A DNA stretch of 64,000 nucleotides, from the NCBI GenBank assembly GCA_016703425.1, contig JADJCA010000013.1:355737-419736 (forward strand). Reading direction: 5' to 3'. Both the position numbers and the translations under genes were made by a program. Positions 17,345-25,907 of this stretch are shown piece after piece (the first letter of the stretch is position 1; every line of letters starts with the position of its first letter). This DNA is from Myxococcales bacterium (GTDB lineage: Bacteria > Myxococcota_A > Polyangia > Polyangiales > Polyangiaceae). Below the pieces are notes generated by a model. That model ran no database searches and was not told where the DNA came from. It saw nothing but the letters and a program-made list of their open reading frames with translations.

Positions 17345-18271
17345 ATGCGTTGCGCGCTCGTGCTCTTCGCCGTCGCTTCGGCCCTAGCGGCCTGCGTGAG
17401 GAGCGCGCCTCCCGCGAGCCCGATGCTTGCGGCACCGCCGGCAGAAGCCCCGACGCCCGCGCCGCAGAAGACGCGCCCCCAGCTCCCGATGGGCGGCCGG
17501 GAGATCTTCCCGTCCCACCGCCTCGTGGGCTTCTGCGGAACCCCCGGCGCACCGGCGCTCGGGAAGCTCATGGGAAATTTGTCACAACGCGCCGCGGAGC
17601 TCGCGACCTACGCGAAGAAGTACGAAAACGGTCGCAAGGTGCTCCCGGTCTTCGAGCTGATCGCTGTGGTGGTGCAGGGCATCGCAGGCCCCGACGGCAA
17701 GTACCGTAGGCGGGTCCCGGAATCGGTCATCGACGCGTACCTGAAGGCGGCCCGCGAAGCCAAGGCGTTGCTCCTCCTCAACGTGCAGCCGGGTCACTCG
17801 GACTTCATGACGGAAGTGAAGCTCTTTGAGCGCTTCCTCCGCGAGCCCGATGTGGGCATCGCGCTCGACCCCGAGTGGGCCATGAAGCCGAAGCAGAAGC
17901 CTGGCGTCTACTACGGCCAGTCCAACGGTCCGACGGTCAACGAGGTCGCCGAATACATGTCGAAGCTCGTCAAAGAGCACGACCTGCCGGAGAAGGCGCT
18001 CGTCTTTCACCAAATGAATGACTACGTCTTCAAAGACGACGCGGCGCTCAAGGAGTTTCCCGGCGTGGTGCTCATCAAGAGCGTCGATGGGCTCGGCCCC
18101 AAGGCCGCCAAGATCGTCACGTACAAGTTCCTCATGAAGACGACGCCGCCGATCGTGCACGCGGGGTTCAAGCTCTTCTTCGACGAAGACACGCAGCGCG
18201 GAAGCAAGCTCATGACACCCGACGAAGTGCTGGCGCTGTCGCCGGAGCCCGAGTACGTCATGTACGAGTAG
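17345..18271 (+). CDS. Lipoprotein of a conserved unknown family with a probable TIM-barrel-like core
   Basis: The protein has 308 residues with a signal ending in lipobox LAAC (Cys17), then a Pro-rich linker to about residue 45. The core has strand-like segments ending in acidic residues (LVGFCGTPGAPALG, VLPVFELIAVVVQG, LLLLNVQPGHSDF, VGIALDPEWAM, ALVFHQMND), a pattern like a glycoside-hydrolase-type barrel. I recall similar secreted proteins of unknown function in actinobacteria, but no activity can be assigned. It lies 17 bp after the CBS gene, with CACAAT 6 nt before the ATG, and 2 bp from the convergent sirtuin stop. Confidence 0.68.
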   Translation: MRCALVLFAVASALAACVRSAPPASPMLAAPPAEAPTPAPQKTRPQLPMGGREIFPSHRLVGFCGTPGAPALGKLMGNLSQRAAELATYAKKYENGRKVLPVFELIAVVVQGIAGPDGKYRRRVPESVIDAYLKAAREAKALLLLNVQPGHSDFMTEVKLFERFLREPDVGIALDPEWAMKPKQKPGVYYGQSNGPTVNEVAEYMSKLVKEHDLPEKALVFHQMNDYVFKDDAALKEFPGVVLIKSVDGLGPKAAKIVTYKFLMKTTPPIVHAGFKLFFDEDTQRGSKLMTPDEVLALSPEPEYVMYE

Positions 18272-18273
18272 CC

Positions 18274-19098
18274 TCAGGCAAGGAGCTCGGCGAGCCGCGC
18301 CAGAACGGCACCGGTCGAGCCTTCAAGCTTGCGCGTGGCGCGTTCCTCGCCTCGAACGGGCCCGCGGTTGACGATGAAGATGGGCATTCTTCGCTCCGAC
18401 GCGCGGAGGAGGAAGCGGTAGCCGGAGAAGACGGCGAGCGACGTTCCCAGGACGAGAAGCGTCTCAGCCTCGGCGAGCCGGTCGAACGCTTCCTTGGTGA
18501 CCTCGGCGGGGACCTTGTCGCCGAAGAAGACAACGCGGGGTTTGAGATCGCCGCCGCAGCGCAGGCACAGGGGAACGACGAACCGTTCGACAACCTGCTC
18601 GGCGAGCTCGGCGTCGCCGTCGGGTGCCATGGGCGACGGACCGTCAAGCCAAGAGGCGTTGGCTTCGCGCATGCGGCGCTGGACGTCGTGCCGATCCTCG
18701 AGGGCGCCGCAGGCGAGGCAAACGACCTCTGCCAGGGCGCCGTGAAGCTCCGTCACGCGCCGACTCCCGGCGCGGTGGTGGAGGCGGTCGACATTCTGCG
18801 TGATCACGCTCGACAGCAAGCCCCGCGATTCGAGGCTAGCGAGGGCGCGGTGCGACGGACCCGGCTCGGCGCGGCCGAAGTGCTCCCAACCGGCCATGGC
18901 GCGCGCCCAGTAACGACGGCGCAGCGCGGCCGAACGCACAAACTCGGGCCCCTGAATGGGTCGACGCGGCCGCGCCAATGCGCCCGGGCTTCGGTAGTCC
19001 GGAATGCCCGACTCGGTGCTCACGCCGGCGCCCGTCAAGGCGACGACGCGACGCCCCCGCAGCGCGTCCGCGAGCGTGACCGCAGCCTCCTCTTCCAT
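18274..19098 (-). CDS. Sir2-family NAD-dependent protein deacylase
   Basis: The protein has 274 residues. It shows the sirtuin motifs: ALTGAGVSTESGIPDYRSPG (NAD binding), TQNVDRLHHRAGS with the catalytic His shortly after in ELHGAL, a zinc module with two Cys pairs (CLACG and CLRCGGDLKP), and FFGDKVP and LVLGTSLAVFSGYRF. It removes acyl groups from lysines using NAD+ in the cytoplasm. A TACCTT hexamer ends 9 nt before ATG 19098. Neighbours do not suggest a specific substrate. Confidence 0.93.
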   Translation of the reverse strand: MEEEAAVTLADALRGRRVVALTGAGVSTESGIPDYRSPGALARPRRPIQGPEFVRSAALRRRYWARAMAGWEHFGRAEPGPSHRALASLESRGLLSSVITQNVDRLHHRAGSRRVTELHGALAEVVCLACGALEDRHDVQRRMREANASWLDGPSPMAPDGDAELAEQVVERFVVPLCLRCGGDLKPRVVFFGDKVPAEVTKEAFDRLAEAETLLVLGTSLAVFSGYRFLLRASERRMPIFIVNRGPVRGEERATRKLEGSTGAVLARLAELLA

Positions 19099-19107
19099 CT
19101 CACCCGT

Positions 19108-19113
19108 AAGGTA
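19108..19113 (-). promoter_or_regulatory. TANNNT hexamer (TACCTT) before the sirtuin gene
   Basis: TACCTT ends 9 nt before ATG 19098. It belongs to the window-wide leaderless-type set. Confidence 0.35.
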
Positions 19114-19116
19114 GGG

Positions 19117-21327
19117 CTACGCGCTCACTTTGACACGTCGTGCTTTGAGGGCCGCGACGACCTCGCGTTTTCTCGCGGCGTCGACCTTCACGCCGGTGAG
19201 GTCGATCTCCTTCAGCTTCGGCAAGGTCAAGAGGGCCTCGGGCAGCTCGCCGAGCGCCTGACCGTGCAAATCCAACTTCTCGAGATTCACGAGCTTGCCG
19301 ATGCTCTCGGGAAGGCCGCGGAGCTTCGGCTTCGTCTCGCTCTGACCGAACTCAAGGACTTTGAGCGCCGTAAGCCGCGTGATGACCTCAGGAAACTCCG
19401 CGATGCGGTTGCTCGACAGCGACAGCTCCTCGAGTTTGGTCAGGCGTGCGAGGCCGTCGGGAAGCGACTTGAGGTCATTGTCGTCGAGCGTGAGTACACG
19501 AAGGTCCGTGAGGCTGAGGAGGGCGTCGGGCACCTTCTTCAGGTAGGCCCACGCGAATCCCACGCGCTTGATGCCCTTCATGCGCGCCAGCGGTGCCGTC
19601 TCCACCGCGGGGCCGATGCGCGCCTCGAGGCCCCCGAAGGAAATGCCGTCGCCCTGGCGAGCCCGCTCGAGAGCCTTGAGTGCGAAGTCCGCGTCCTTCG
19701 TCTCGAGGGCGAAGAGCAACGCACGCGATGACGAGAGCTCGCCGGCTTCGAAGTAGTCGTCGTCGTCTCGCCCCATGAGGTCCATCGCGAGCACTCGGCC
19801 CGAGATGGCTCCGCCGCTCTTCTCCTCGAGCTCCTTCAGGCGCTCCGCGAGCTTCGTCGCCCCCGACTGAAAGAGATTCGTCCTCGAAAGCACCGCCTTG
19901 ACGACCTTCGGAAACGTGGGGAGCTTCTGCGTCGCGAGGTCCGTAACCGCCTTGCGTGTCAGCGGCGGCGTCTTGGGGTTCTGAAGGACGAGTAGCATCG
20001 CCTCGAGGACGCCGTCGGGGACGCCGCCTTGCTCCATCATCGAGACGGCCAGGGCCATGTTGGCGGCGTCGGAAGAGAGCAGCAGCTCCCTTAGGCGCGT
20101 CGCCGTTTCGCCGTTGTCCTTCTTGGCCAGGTGGCGGACACCCTTCGCGTCGAGTCGCCGGACGAGATGCGTCTCGTGAACCAGTGGAACGTTCGCGGCG
20201 CGAGCGGCCTTGAGCGCCGCCCGCGGATGAATACCGAGAAGCGCGTGCGTGGTCTTTGGGCCGAGCTTCTTCTCGAGCGCGCCGCCGGCCGCGGCGAGCT
20301 GCGTCCCGAGGGCTGAGGCCTTCGTCATGGGCTTTCCGAGAACGAGAACGCGCGCTCCCTTGAGGCTGCGCGGCGCTTCGAGGTGGGCCGCGAGGAGACG
20401 CAACGCGGTCTTCGCGATGGACTCGTTGGGCGCGTCGAGCGCGGCCAAGAGGGCGTCGGTCTTTGCGGACTCCTCGAGCGCCGGGTCGTCGGCCAAGAGA
20501 CGCACGTAGAAGGCACGCGCCCGCGGCGGCACGTTCGTCTCGCGCATCCACTTGAGAACTCCGTTGAGGCCGGCGCCGTAGCGGTCCTTCATCTCGTGGC
20601 TGAGGTCGATGCGCAGGAGCTTCGGCGCGAACAGCAGCGCGTCGGGCAGCACGCAGTCGCCGCCGTAGATGATGAGTTCGCGGAGCTCGGGGAGTTTTCC
20701 GAGAGGCGCAAGCCTCTCTCCGTCGTTGACGCCGTACAGCGTGAGCCGCTCCACGGCGCGGAGGTCGTCGACCTTGATCGGGCCCTTCAACCCTTCGAGA
20801 TCGAGGCTCACATCCGTTCGCTCGCCAAGGTCTGTGGCCTCGCCGAGGTCTTCCAAGAGCGGGCCGAACCGCGCCGAGACGATCTCAGCAAACGAAGGCG
20901 CCTCGACCCGCAACATGGTCCCGGGCCGATGCTCCGTGAGAATCCGTACTCTCCCCTCGGCATCGAGGCCGTAGATCTGGTGGGTGCGCTGCCAACGCAT
21001 GAAGAAGAGCGCCTCGTTGACGTAGCGTGCATGCCGCCCACTCTGTCCGTGCTCGGCGCGCACGCGGCGCGTCTCAAGGATGGCGTCATTGGGACCCCAG
21101 ATTTGGCGCAGATCGCTCGACCACCCGTGAAAGTCCGGCGGCGTCACGTCGCCGATGGCGCCGACCTCGGTTACGAAGCGAACGTACTCGGCCGGCAGCG
21201 CGCGGCCGAGCTCGGCTTCGGCAGAGGTGACGTCCGACGCCGAGGCCTTGGCGCCCAGGTTGAGCTCACCCTTCGCCGCGAGCGTCGCGGCGGTCTTGAA
21301 GAGGCGCGCGAGCGTGTCTTGGCTCAT
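19117..21327 (-). CDS. SMI1/KNR4 + BRCT-like + leucine-rich-repeat protein
   Basis: The protein has 736 residues, soluble. The N-terminus (about 10-170) fits SMI1/KNR4: AEAELGRALPAEYVRFVTEVGAI and the WSSDLRQIW/ILTEH segments. Around 320-400 there is a BRCT-like domain (ARVLVLGKPMTKASALGTQL then GPKTTHALLG). The C-terminus carries at least five leucine-rich repeats of the LxxLxxLxLxxNxLxxLP type (LTDLRVLTLDDNDLKSLP, LEELSLSSNRIAEFP, LEKLDLHGQALGELP). SMI1/KNR4 domains occur in contact-dependent toxin immunity proteins, but no toxin lies nearby. The combination suggests a protein-interaction scaffold. TAGTCT ends 8 nt before the ATG. Confidence 0.8.
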   Translation of the reverse strand: MSQDTLARLFKTAATLAAKGELNLGAKASASDVTSAEAELGRALPAEYVRFVTEVGAIGDVTPPDFHGWSSDLRQIWGPNDAILETRRVRAEHGQSGRHARYVNEALFFMRWQRTHQIYGLDAEGRVRILTEHRPGTMLRVEAPSFAEIVSARFGPLLEDLGEATDLGERTDVSLDLEGLKGPIKVDDLRAVERLTLYGVNDGERLAPLGKLPELRELIIYGGDCVLPDALLFAPKLLRIDLSHEMKDRYGAGLNGVLKWMRETNVPPRARAFYVRLLADDPALEESAKTDALLAALDAPNESIAKTALRLLAAHLEAPRSLKGARVLVLGKPMTKASALGTQLAAAGGALEKKLGPKTTHALLGIHPRAALKAARAANVPLVHETHLVRRLDAKGVRHLAKKDNGETATRLRELLLSSDAANMALAVSMMEQGGVPDGVLEAMLLVLQNPKTPPLTRKAVTDLATQKLPTFPKVVKAVLSRTNLFQSGATKLAERLKELEEKSGGAISGRVLAMDLMGRDDDDYFEAGELSSSRALLFALETKDADFALKALERARQGDGISFGGLEARIGPAVETAPLARMKGIKRVGFAWAYLKKVPDALLSLTDLRVLTLDDNDLKSLPDGLARLTKLEELSLSSNRIAEFPEVITRLTALKVLEFGQSETKPKLRGLPESIGKLVNLEKLDLHGQALGELPEALLTLPKLKEIDLTGVKVDAARKREVVAALKARRVKVSA

Positions 21328-21335
21328 GGCTCGCC

Positions 21336-21341
21336 AGACTA
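21336..21341 (-). promoter_or_regulatory. TANNNT hexamer (TAGTCT) before the SMI1-LRR gene
   Basis: TAGTCT ends 8 nt before ATG 21327 with no clear ribosome binding site between. Confidence 0.45.
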
Positions 21342-21381
21342 TCGACGCGCGCTCGCGGTGGGCAGAGGTGAAAGACGCGGC

Positions 21382-22104
21382 TCAGAGACAGACGGGAGGC
21401 ACGACGCCGCGACAGGTCGCCATCACGCGTCCCTTGCAGACGATCGGCTCGCAGACGCCGACGGCGCAGTCGAAGTCCGACGAGCAGAGCGTCGCCTTGT
21501 CGGTGCCCGCACACACGGCCTTGCATTCGGCCGACGGAACCGTTGGCTCGTAGGCGTCGGGCGCCAAGCAACAAGACGCGCCGAGGCTGCAGTCGGGCGC
21601 TTCATCGCAATAAAGTTCGCTCTTCGCGACGCAGGTGTTTGAGGCCGCGACGCAGTTGGCCGATGGCGATGAGAAGTCGCCACAGCAAAACTTGTTTGTC
21701 GACACGCTGCACCAGCCGGCTCCGCACGCAACCTCACCTGGCGTCGAAGGGCCGATGGCCGCGTCTTTGCTCCCCCCTTCGACGGGAAGCCCCGCGTCGA
21801 GACCGCTATCGGCCGGTCCGCTGTCGGCCGGTCCGCTGTCGGTGGGCCCTGCCTCACGCGAGCCCCCATCGCCAGCGCGACCGTCGGGAGATCCACCGTC
21901 TGCGTTGCCACCGACTTCCGACGCAGCGGCATCGAGCTCGCCAACAGCGGCATCGGTGGCAGGGGCGTCGTTCGAGAGCGAAGCATCGACGGCCCCTTCG
22001 CGAGGGCCGCCGGCGCCATCGAGGCCCGCCGCGTCCACGAGCAGCGAGCAGCCGGCGACGGGCAGCAGGGCGAGCACCGACGACCCAAGCAGGCGCCGAA
22101 CCAT
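21382..22104 (-). CDS. Cys-rich lipoprotein with Asp/Ala/Gly-rich linker
   Basis: The protein has 240 residues. ATG 22104 is used (TTG 22107 is also in frame). The signal peptide ends in lipobox VAGC. Residues ~25-115 are a low-complexity Asp/Ala/Gly/Ser linker with repeated DSGPADSG. The C-terminal ~125 residues hold about 17 cysteines in disulfide-like spacing (CGAGWC, KFCCGDF, GASCCLAPDAYEP, CSSDFDCAVGVC). This is the usual architecture of myxobacterial surface lipoproteins of unknown function. TATACT ends 6 nt before the ATG. Confidence 0.8.
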   Translation of the reverse strand: MVRRLLGSSVLALLPVAGCSLLVDAAGLDGAGGPREGAVDASLSNDAPATDAAVGELDAAASEVGGNADGGSPDGRAGDGGSREAGPTDSGPADSGPADSGLDAGLPVEGGSKDAAIGPSTPGEVACGAGWCSVSTNKFCCGDFSSPSANCVAASNTCVAKSELYCDEAPDCSLGASCCLAPDAYEPTVPSAECKAVCAGTDKATLCSSDFDCAVGVCEPIVCKGRVMATCRGVVPPVCL

Positions 22105-22110
22105 CAAAGC

Positions 22111-22116
22111 AGTATA
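22111..22116 (-). promoter_or_regulatory. TANNNT hexamer (TATACT) before the Cys-rich lipoprotein
   Basis: TATACT, the closest in the window to the TATAAT consensus, ends 6 nt before ATG 22104. Confidence 0.55.
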
Positions 22117-22158
22117 GGCCGGCCGAGCAGCTCGGCGCGAGCGTTGTTGTTGCGACTG

Positions 22159-22848
22159 TCAGCGCACCTTGATGAGAACGACGCGTTCGCCGCCGGGACC
22201 GCCGCCGGCCGCCCGGGCCTCGGGCCCGTTGACGGGAAATCGCCCAATGTAGCGACCCGGCCCTTGCCGCACGAAGGTCGCGGAGACCGGATGCGTGCAG
22301 CCACCAAAGGGGCAGAAGAAGGTGCCGCTGAAGGCGAGGCCGCCGTTGGGCAACTTCTGGATCGGTCCCTTGAAGCGCTGCGACCCGGCCAGCTTCTCCA
22401 GCGTGCCGTTGGCGACGCGGCACGGGAAGGCTGGCGTGTCGTCCATCGCGCACGTGTAGTTTCCAGCCAGTTCGTCGCGCTCCGCATCAGACAGAGGCTG
22501 AGGCGGCGGCTTCGTGGAGGCGCTCGGGCTCGCGTCCACCACATCCGCGAGGACCGGGCCCGGAGCCAACGTTGATGACGACGTCGCGCGGGGCGCCGGC
22601 GCGCTCGGTTCCGATCGGAGGGCCACGAAGGCGACACCCGCGAGCGCGCCGACGACGCACAGGGCGAGCAGCGCTGCACCGACCCAAACGAGCGGCGACA
22701 TCGCCGTGGGCGCGCGCGGGGGGGCGCCTCCCTCGAGGGGAAAGGCCTGGCCGCACGAGAGGCAGGCGGCCGTCGGACCGCGCCGCGCGTCGGCACGCGC
22801 GCCACATCGGGCGCAGATGGGAGCTGCCGTGACCCTGTTCGTGTGCAT
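22159..22848 (-). CDS. Zinc-ribbon membrane-anchored protein of unknown function
   Basis: The protein has 229 residues. The N-terminus has a zinc ribbon (CARCGA and CLSCGQAFPLEGG), then a single membrane helix (about 51-76, PLVWVGAALLALCVVGALAG), an Ala/Pro/Ser linker and an extracytoplasmic domain with four cysteines (YTCAMDDTPAFPCRV, FFCPFGGCTHPV). The topology resembles the zinc-ribbon-plus-TM proteins common in myxobacteria, with the ribbon in the cytoplasm. No enzymatic motif is seen. A TACGCT hexamer lies 14 nt before the ATG, outside the spacing used elsewhere. Confidence 0.75.
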   Translation of the reverse strand: MHTNRVTAAPICARCGARADARRGPTAACLSCGQAFPLEGGAPPRAPTAMSPLVWVGAALLALCVVGALAGVAFVALRSEPSAPAPRATSSSTLAPGPVLADVVDASPSASTKPPPQPLSDAERDELAGNYTCAMDDTPAFPCRVANGTLEKLAGSQRFKGPIQKLPNGGLAFSGTFFCPFGGCTHPVSATFVRQGPGRYIGRFPVNGPEARAAGGGPGGERVVLIKVR

Positions 22849-22950
22849 CGCCGCGGCATGAGAGCGTACGTCCCCTTGCCGTCCGTCGGCTACGCTCGCG
22901 TTGGCCCGTCCCTCGCAGCCGCCGTCGACGCGTCGCCCTCGCCGACTCGC

Positions 22951-23781
22951 TCAACGTCCCGTGAAGGTGGGCGGCCGCTTCTCGAGGAACGCCATCATCG
23001 CTTCTTTCAGATCATGGGAAGGAAGGAACGCGGCGTTCCACAAGGCGACCGTGCGAAGGCTTTCGCCGGCCGCCCGCTCCGACGCGGCATTCAAGACGCT
23101 CTTGATGCCGCGAACGACGAGCGGCGGGTTCAGCGCCACGCGTTGCGCGAGCGCTTGCGCCGCGTCGAACAGCGCCTCGTGCGTGTCGTAGACGTCTTGC
23201 ACGAGCCCAATCCGAAGCGCGCGAGCGGCGTCGATGTCGTCACCCGTCAGCGCGAGGAGGCGCGCGTGCCCTTGCCCCACGAGGGCTGGGAGTCGGGCGA
23301 GCGTCCCGACGTCAGCGACCATCGCGAGGCGCACCTCGCGCACGCTGAAGCGGGCGTCGGCAGCCGCCAAGCGGACGTCGCAGGCCGTGGCCAAGTCGAC
23401 GCCGCCGCCGATGCAGACGCCGGCGATGGCCGCGATGACGGGCTTCTGACAGGCGGCCACCGAGGAGATGCTCTGCTGAAGTCGCTCGATGAGCGTGAGG
23501 AGTTCGGTGCGCTCCTTCGCCATGGCCTCGCCGGAGAGCACCGGGGCGAGCTCGCCGCCCATCGTTTGGAGGTCGAGCCCCGAGGAGAAGTTCGCGCCCT
23601 CGCCACGGAGCACGACGACACGCACGTCGTCCTCGCCATCGACCCAGGCCATGGCCTCCGGAAGCTCGCGCCAAAACTCCGGGCCCATGCGATGGACCTT
23701 GCCGGTGGCCTTGAGCAAGACGGTCGCGACATGAGCCGCGACATCAACAGTGAGGGACTTGAATTCCGGTGCGTGGGCCAT
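22951..23781 (-). CDS. Enoyl-CoA hydratase/isomerase family, probable dienoyl-CoA isomerase
   Basis: The protein has 276 residues from ATG 23781. The crotonase fold is shown by the oxyanion-hole segments (GANFSSGLDLQTM and AIAGVCIGGGVDLATACD). The stretch FSVREVRLAMVADVGTLARLP keeps the Glu and Asp pair typical of delta(3,5)-delta(2,4)-dienoyl-CoA isomerases (ECH1 type), which reposition double bonds during beta-oxidation of unsaturated fatty acids. The GKVHRMGPEFWRELPEAM segment also fits that subfamily. TATGGT ends 7 nt before the ATG. The role as an isomerase rather than a hydratase is inference from motif residues. Confidence 0.85.
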   Translation of the reverse strand: MAHAPEFKSLTVDVAAHVATVLLKATGKVHRMGPEFWRELPEAMAWVDGEDDVRVVVLRGEGANFSSGLDLQTMGGELAPVLSGEAMAKERTELLTLIERLQQSISSVAACQKPVIAAIAGVCIGGGVDLATACDVRLAAADARFSVREVRLAMVADVGTLARLPALVGQGHARLLALTGDDIDAARALRIGLVQDVYDTHEALFDAAQALAQRVALNPPLVVRGIKSVLNAASERAAGESLRTVALWNAAFLPSHDLKEAMMAFLEKRPPTFTGR

Positions 23782-23788
23782 GGCGCGC

Positions 23789-23794
23789 ACCATA
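23789..23794 (-). promoter_or_regulatory. TANNNT hexamer (TATGGT) before the crotonase gene
   Basis: TATGGT ends 7 nt before ATG 23781, which supports this start over the one seven codons upstream. Confidence 0.5.
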
Positions 23795-23916
23795 GCGCCC
23801 ACGCCGCGTCGCCGTCTCGCGCGTAGTCCATCTTGGCCAAGTCTTCGCGGCAGAGAGCGACACGGGCTCTCGGATCAATCCCCGGTCGACGTGACCGGAT
23901 CCGGCTTGCTTGCCGG

Positions 23917-24558
23917 TTATGGATCGGGACAGTCGGGCCGCGACGCGGTGACGCGCGAAACGATCGGATCGAAGAGCCCGCGCTCCGCGTCACCGTACTC
24001 GAAGACCACGCGCACGAAGCAACCGGGATCACCCTTCGCCGTCCAGAGCTTGCCGTAGTGGATGCGGTCGCCCTTGCGCCACGAGAGCGCGTAGGAGTCG
24101 GCGCGGAGCGCCTTCACGGAGAACTTCACGTCGGGTGCGTCGCGCGCGATGTCCTTCTGATCACGCTCAAAGAGCTCGTTCAGGGCCGTCGGGCCACACG
24201 TTCCGCTAAAGACCATGCGCGCCCGATTGGGCCCCACTTCTTTGCCGCTCTTGAGGACGAAGGCCTTGCGACCGTGTTCGCCGCGGTCGGAGTCGTCTTC
24301 TTTCATCAAGGCCGACGGGTACGAGAGGCAATACGGCACCATCTCGATGTTTCGCATCGTGCGCATCGCCAACGGATCGGCCCCCGCGTCAACGCTCGCA
24401 AGCGCGACCGGGTGCGCCGGGACCACCGTTGCGACCGCCCCGCTCGCGGAGGGCGGCGGCGGCGCGGCGTCGCGCGAAGCGAGCGCGAGGGGAGCACTCT
24501 CGCGACAGGCGACGAGGCAGGTGGCGAACACGAACCCCGGAAGGAAAACGCGCGGCAT
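23917..24558 (-). CDS. Lipoprotein of unknown function
   Basis: The protein has 213 residues with a signal ending CLVAC as lipobox (Cys18), then an Ala/Pro/Ser linker to about residue 60. The remaining domain is mixed alpha/beta with three cysteines (MVPYCLSYPSALM, SGTCGPTALNELF, DPGCFVRVVFEYG). I do not recognise the family. TAACGT ends 9 nt before the ATG. It is divergent from the next lipoprotein gene, with 173 bp between the two start codons. Confidence 0.65.
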   Translation of the reverse strand: MPRVFLPGFVFATCLVACRESAPLALASRDAAPPPPSASGAVATVVPAHPVALASVDAGADPLAMRTMRNIEMVPYCLSYPSALMKEDDSDRGEHGRKAFVLKSGKEVGPNRARMVFSGTCGPTALNELFERDQKDIARDAPDVKFSVKALRADSYALSWRKGDRIHYGKLWTAKGDPGCFVRVVFEYGDAERGLFDPIVSRVTASRPDCPDP

Positions 24559-24567
24559 CAGCGCCCT

Positions 24568-24573
24568 ACGTTA
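24568..24573 (-). promoter_or_regulatory. TANNNT hexamer (TAACGT) before lipoprotein 24558
   Basis: TAACGT ends 9 nt before ATG 24558. The same hexamer occurs before both genes of the 36153/36270 divergent pair. Confidence 0.4.
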
Positions 24574-24731
24574 CGGTTTCAGACGCTGGCTTGCGATCCC
24601 TTGTCACGTCGTGGCCTACGCCACCCTGGATCGTCGCCCCCCCCTTGCACTCGAAGCGGGGCATTTACGGTGTTGCTTGCAGCAGAACCGTTGGACGCCT
24701 GCCTGGCACGACTGTTGAAGCAGAAGGCCCC

Positions 24732-25850
24732 ATGAAGCCTCGCTCCGCCGCGCTGCCGGTCGCCCTTGCCGCACTTGCTCTCTTCGCCGGCGGCTGCTCC
24801 GGCGACGCACGCGACGACGACAGCGAGCTGTCCGACGACGAGCTCGCGACCTTCGATCAGAACTACACGTTCCGCTACGAGCTACCGCCGAACGACCTGT
24901 TCAAGGCGCCCTTCACGCAGGAGTTTCCCTTCGAACTCGAAAAGCACGGCATGAAGCTCAAGGCCATCATCCGTCCCACGGCGAAGGTCCACGTCCAGAG
25001 CCCCGTCATCGAAGGGCACGCGACCGTCGGCAAGCGCCGGTTTGCGAGCCTGCTCGCGGGGCGCCCGGTCCCGAAGATCCTCGACGCCGAGCTGAAGGCG
25101 TCGTCGACCTACAGCACCGATCTCAGTGTCGACGTCGACCTCCAGTGGTCGAACACCAACGGCATGGCGTGGAGCAATTATCCGCCGCCGGAACAAGCAC
25201 GCAGCATGGCCGACCTCCTCCGCGACATGGACGTCAAGGCGCTCGCCAACCGCGCTCTCACGTTGGCGACGGGGCTCGGAAAGAAGAAGGTGCCGCTCGT
25301 CGCCAAGGACGGCACGACGCGAGAGGACTTGCCGGTGGGCGTTCACTACGACGTGGTGGTCACGTGCGACATCGAAGAACTCGATGGCAACCTCAAGGGG
25401 ACCTTCCGCACGGGCGCCACCGGAACGGTCGTGGCTCGGGCCATCTACAACGTTGACGGCGTCGAGCAGCGCCGCTTCCGGCGCGATCCGACCCACAAGT
25501 TCGAGATCGACACGAGCGACTTCAAGATCTCGCCGGCGCCGTCATTCCACTTCGACGGCGTCACGCAACACGTCAAGGGTTCTTGCTCCGTGCAGCCGGT
25601 CGCGGTTGTGAAATTCGCCGAGGATGTCGGCGTGCGCGTCCGCCTTGACGCCCGCTCCAGCTTCGAGACCCGTGTCGAGGCTGCGTCCGACATGACGCCC
25701 GAGTGGCGACTCCACGCGACGCCGGAGCTCGCGCTCTGGGGCGAGGCCGACATCACGTTGCCCATCATCCACCGGACGCTCGACAAGGAGACGCTCCTCT
25801 TCTCGAAGAAGTTTCCGGAAGTGAACACGACGGTCGGCGGCGCCAAGTAG
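24732..25850 (+). CDS. Lipoprotein with a large beta-rich domain, unknown function
   Basis: The protein has 372 residues from ATG 24732; upstream in-frame sequence lacks protein-like composition. The signal ends in FAGGC (Cys23), followed by an acidic stretch (DDDSELSDDELATFDQN). The rest is long amphipathic strands (FPFELEKHGMKLKAII, SVDVDLQWSNTNG, VVVTCDIEELDGNLKGTF), looking like a beta-sandwich or barrel, with cysteines at TCDIEE and GSCSVQP. Predicted to be outer-membrane anchored. No family recognised. A TGGCACG-N4-TTGAA sequence at 24704-24719 resembles a sigma-54 promoter but sits too close to the start. Confidence 0.65.
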   Translation: MKPRSAALPVALAALALFAGGCSGDARDDDSELSDDELATFDQNYTFRYELPPNDLFKAPFTQEFPFELEKHGMKLKAIIRPTAKVHVQSPVIEGHATVGKRRFASLLAGRPVPKILDAELKASSTYSTDLSVDVDLQWSNTNGMAWSNYPPPEQARSMADLLRDMDVKALANRALTLATGLGKKKVPLVAKDGTTREDLPVGVHYDVVVTCDIEELDGNLKGTFRTGATGTVVARAIYNVDGVEQRRFRRDPTHKFEIDTSDFKISPAPSFHFDGVTQHVKGSCSVQPVAVVKFAEDVGVRVRLDARSSFETRVEAASDMTPEWRLHATPELALWGEADITLPIIHRTLDKETLLFSKKFPEVNTTVGGAK

Positions 25851-25907
25851 CGCGGTGTGTGCCGCCGAGTCCTCGAGTTGCCACTGAGTCGCGGGCGCGA
25901 GGTCGCG

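Noticed and set aside
24704..24719. TGGCACG-N4-TTGAA resembling a sigma-54 promoter before lipoprotein 24732
   Set aside because: The invariant GC of the -12 element is GA, and transcription would begin about 2 nt before the start codon. No enhancer-binding protein gene is nearby.
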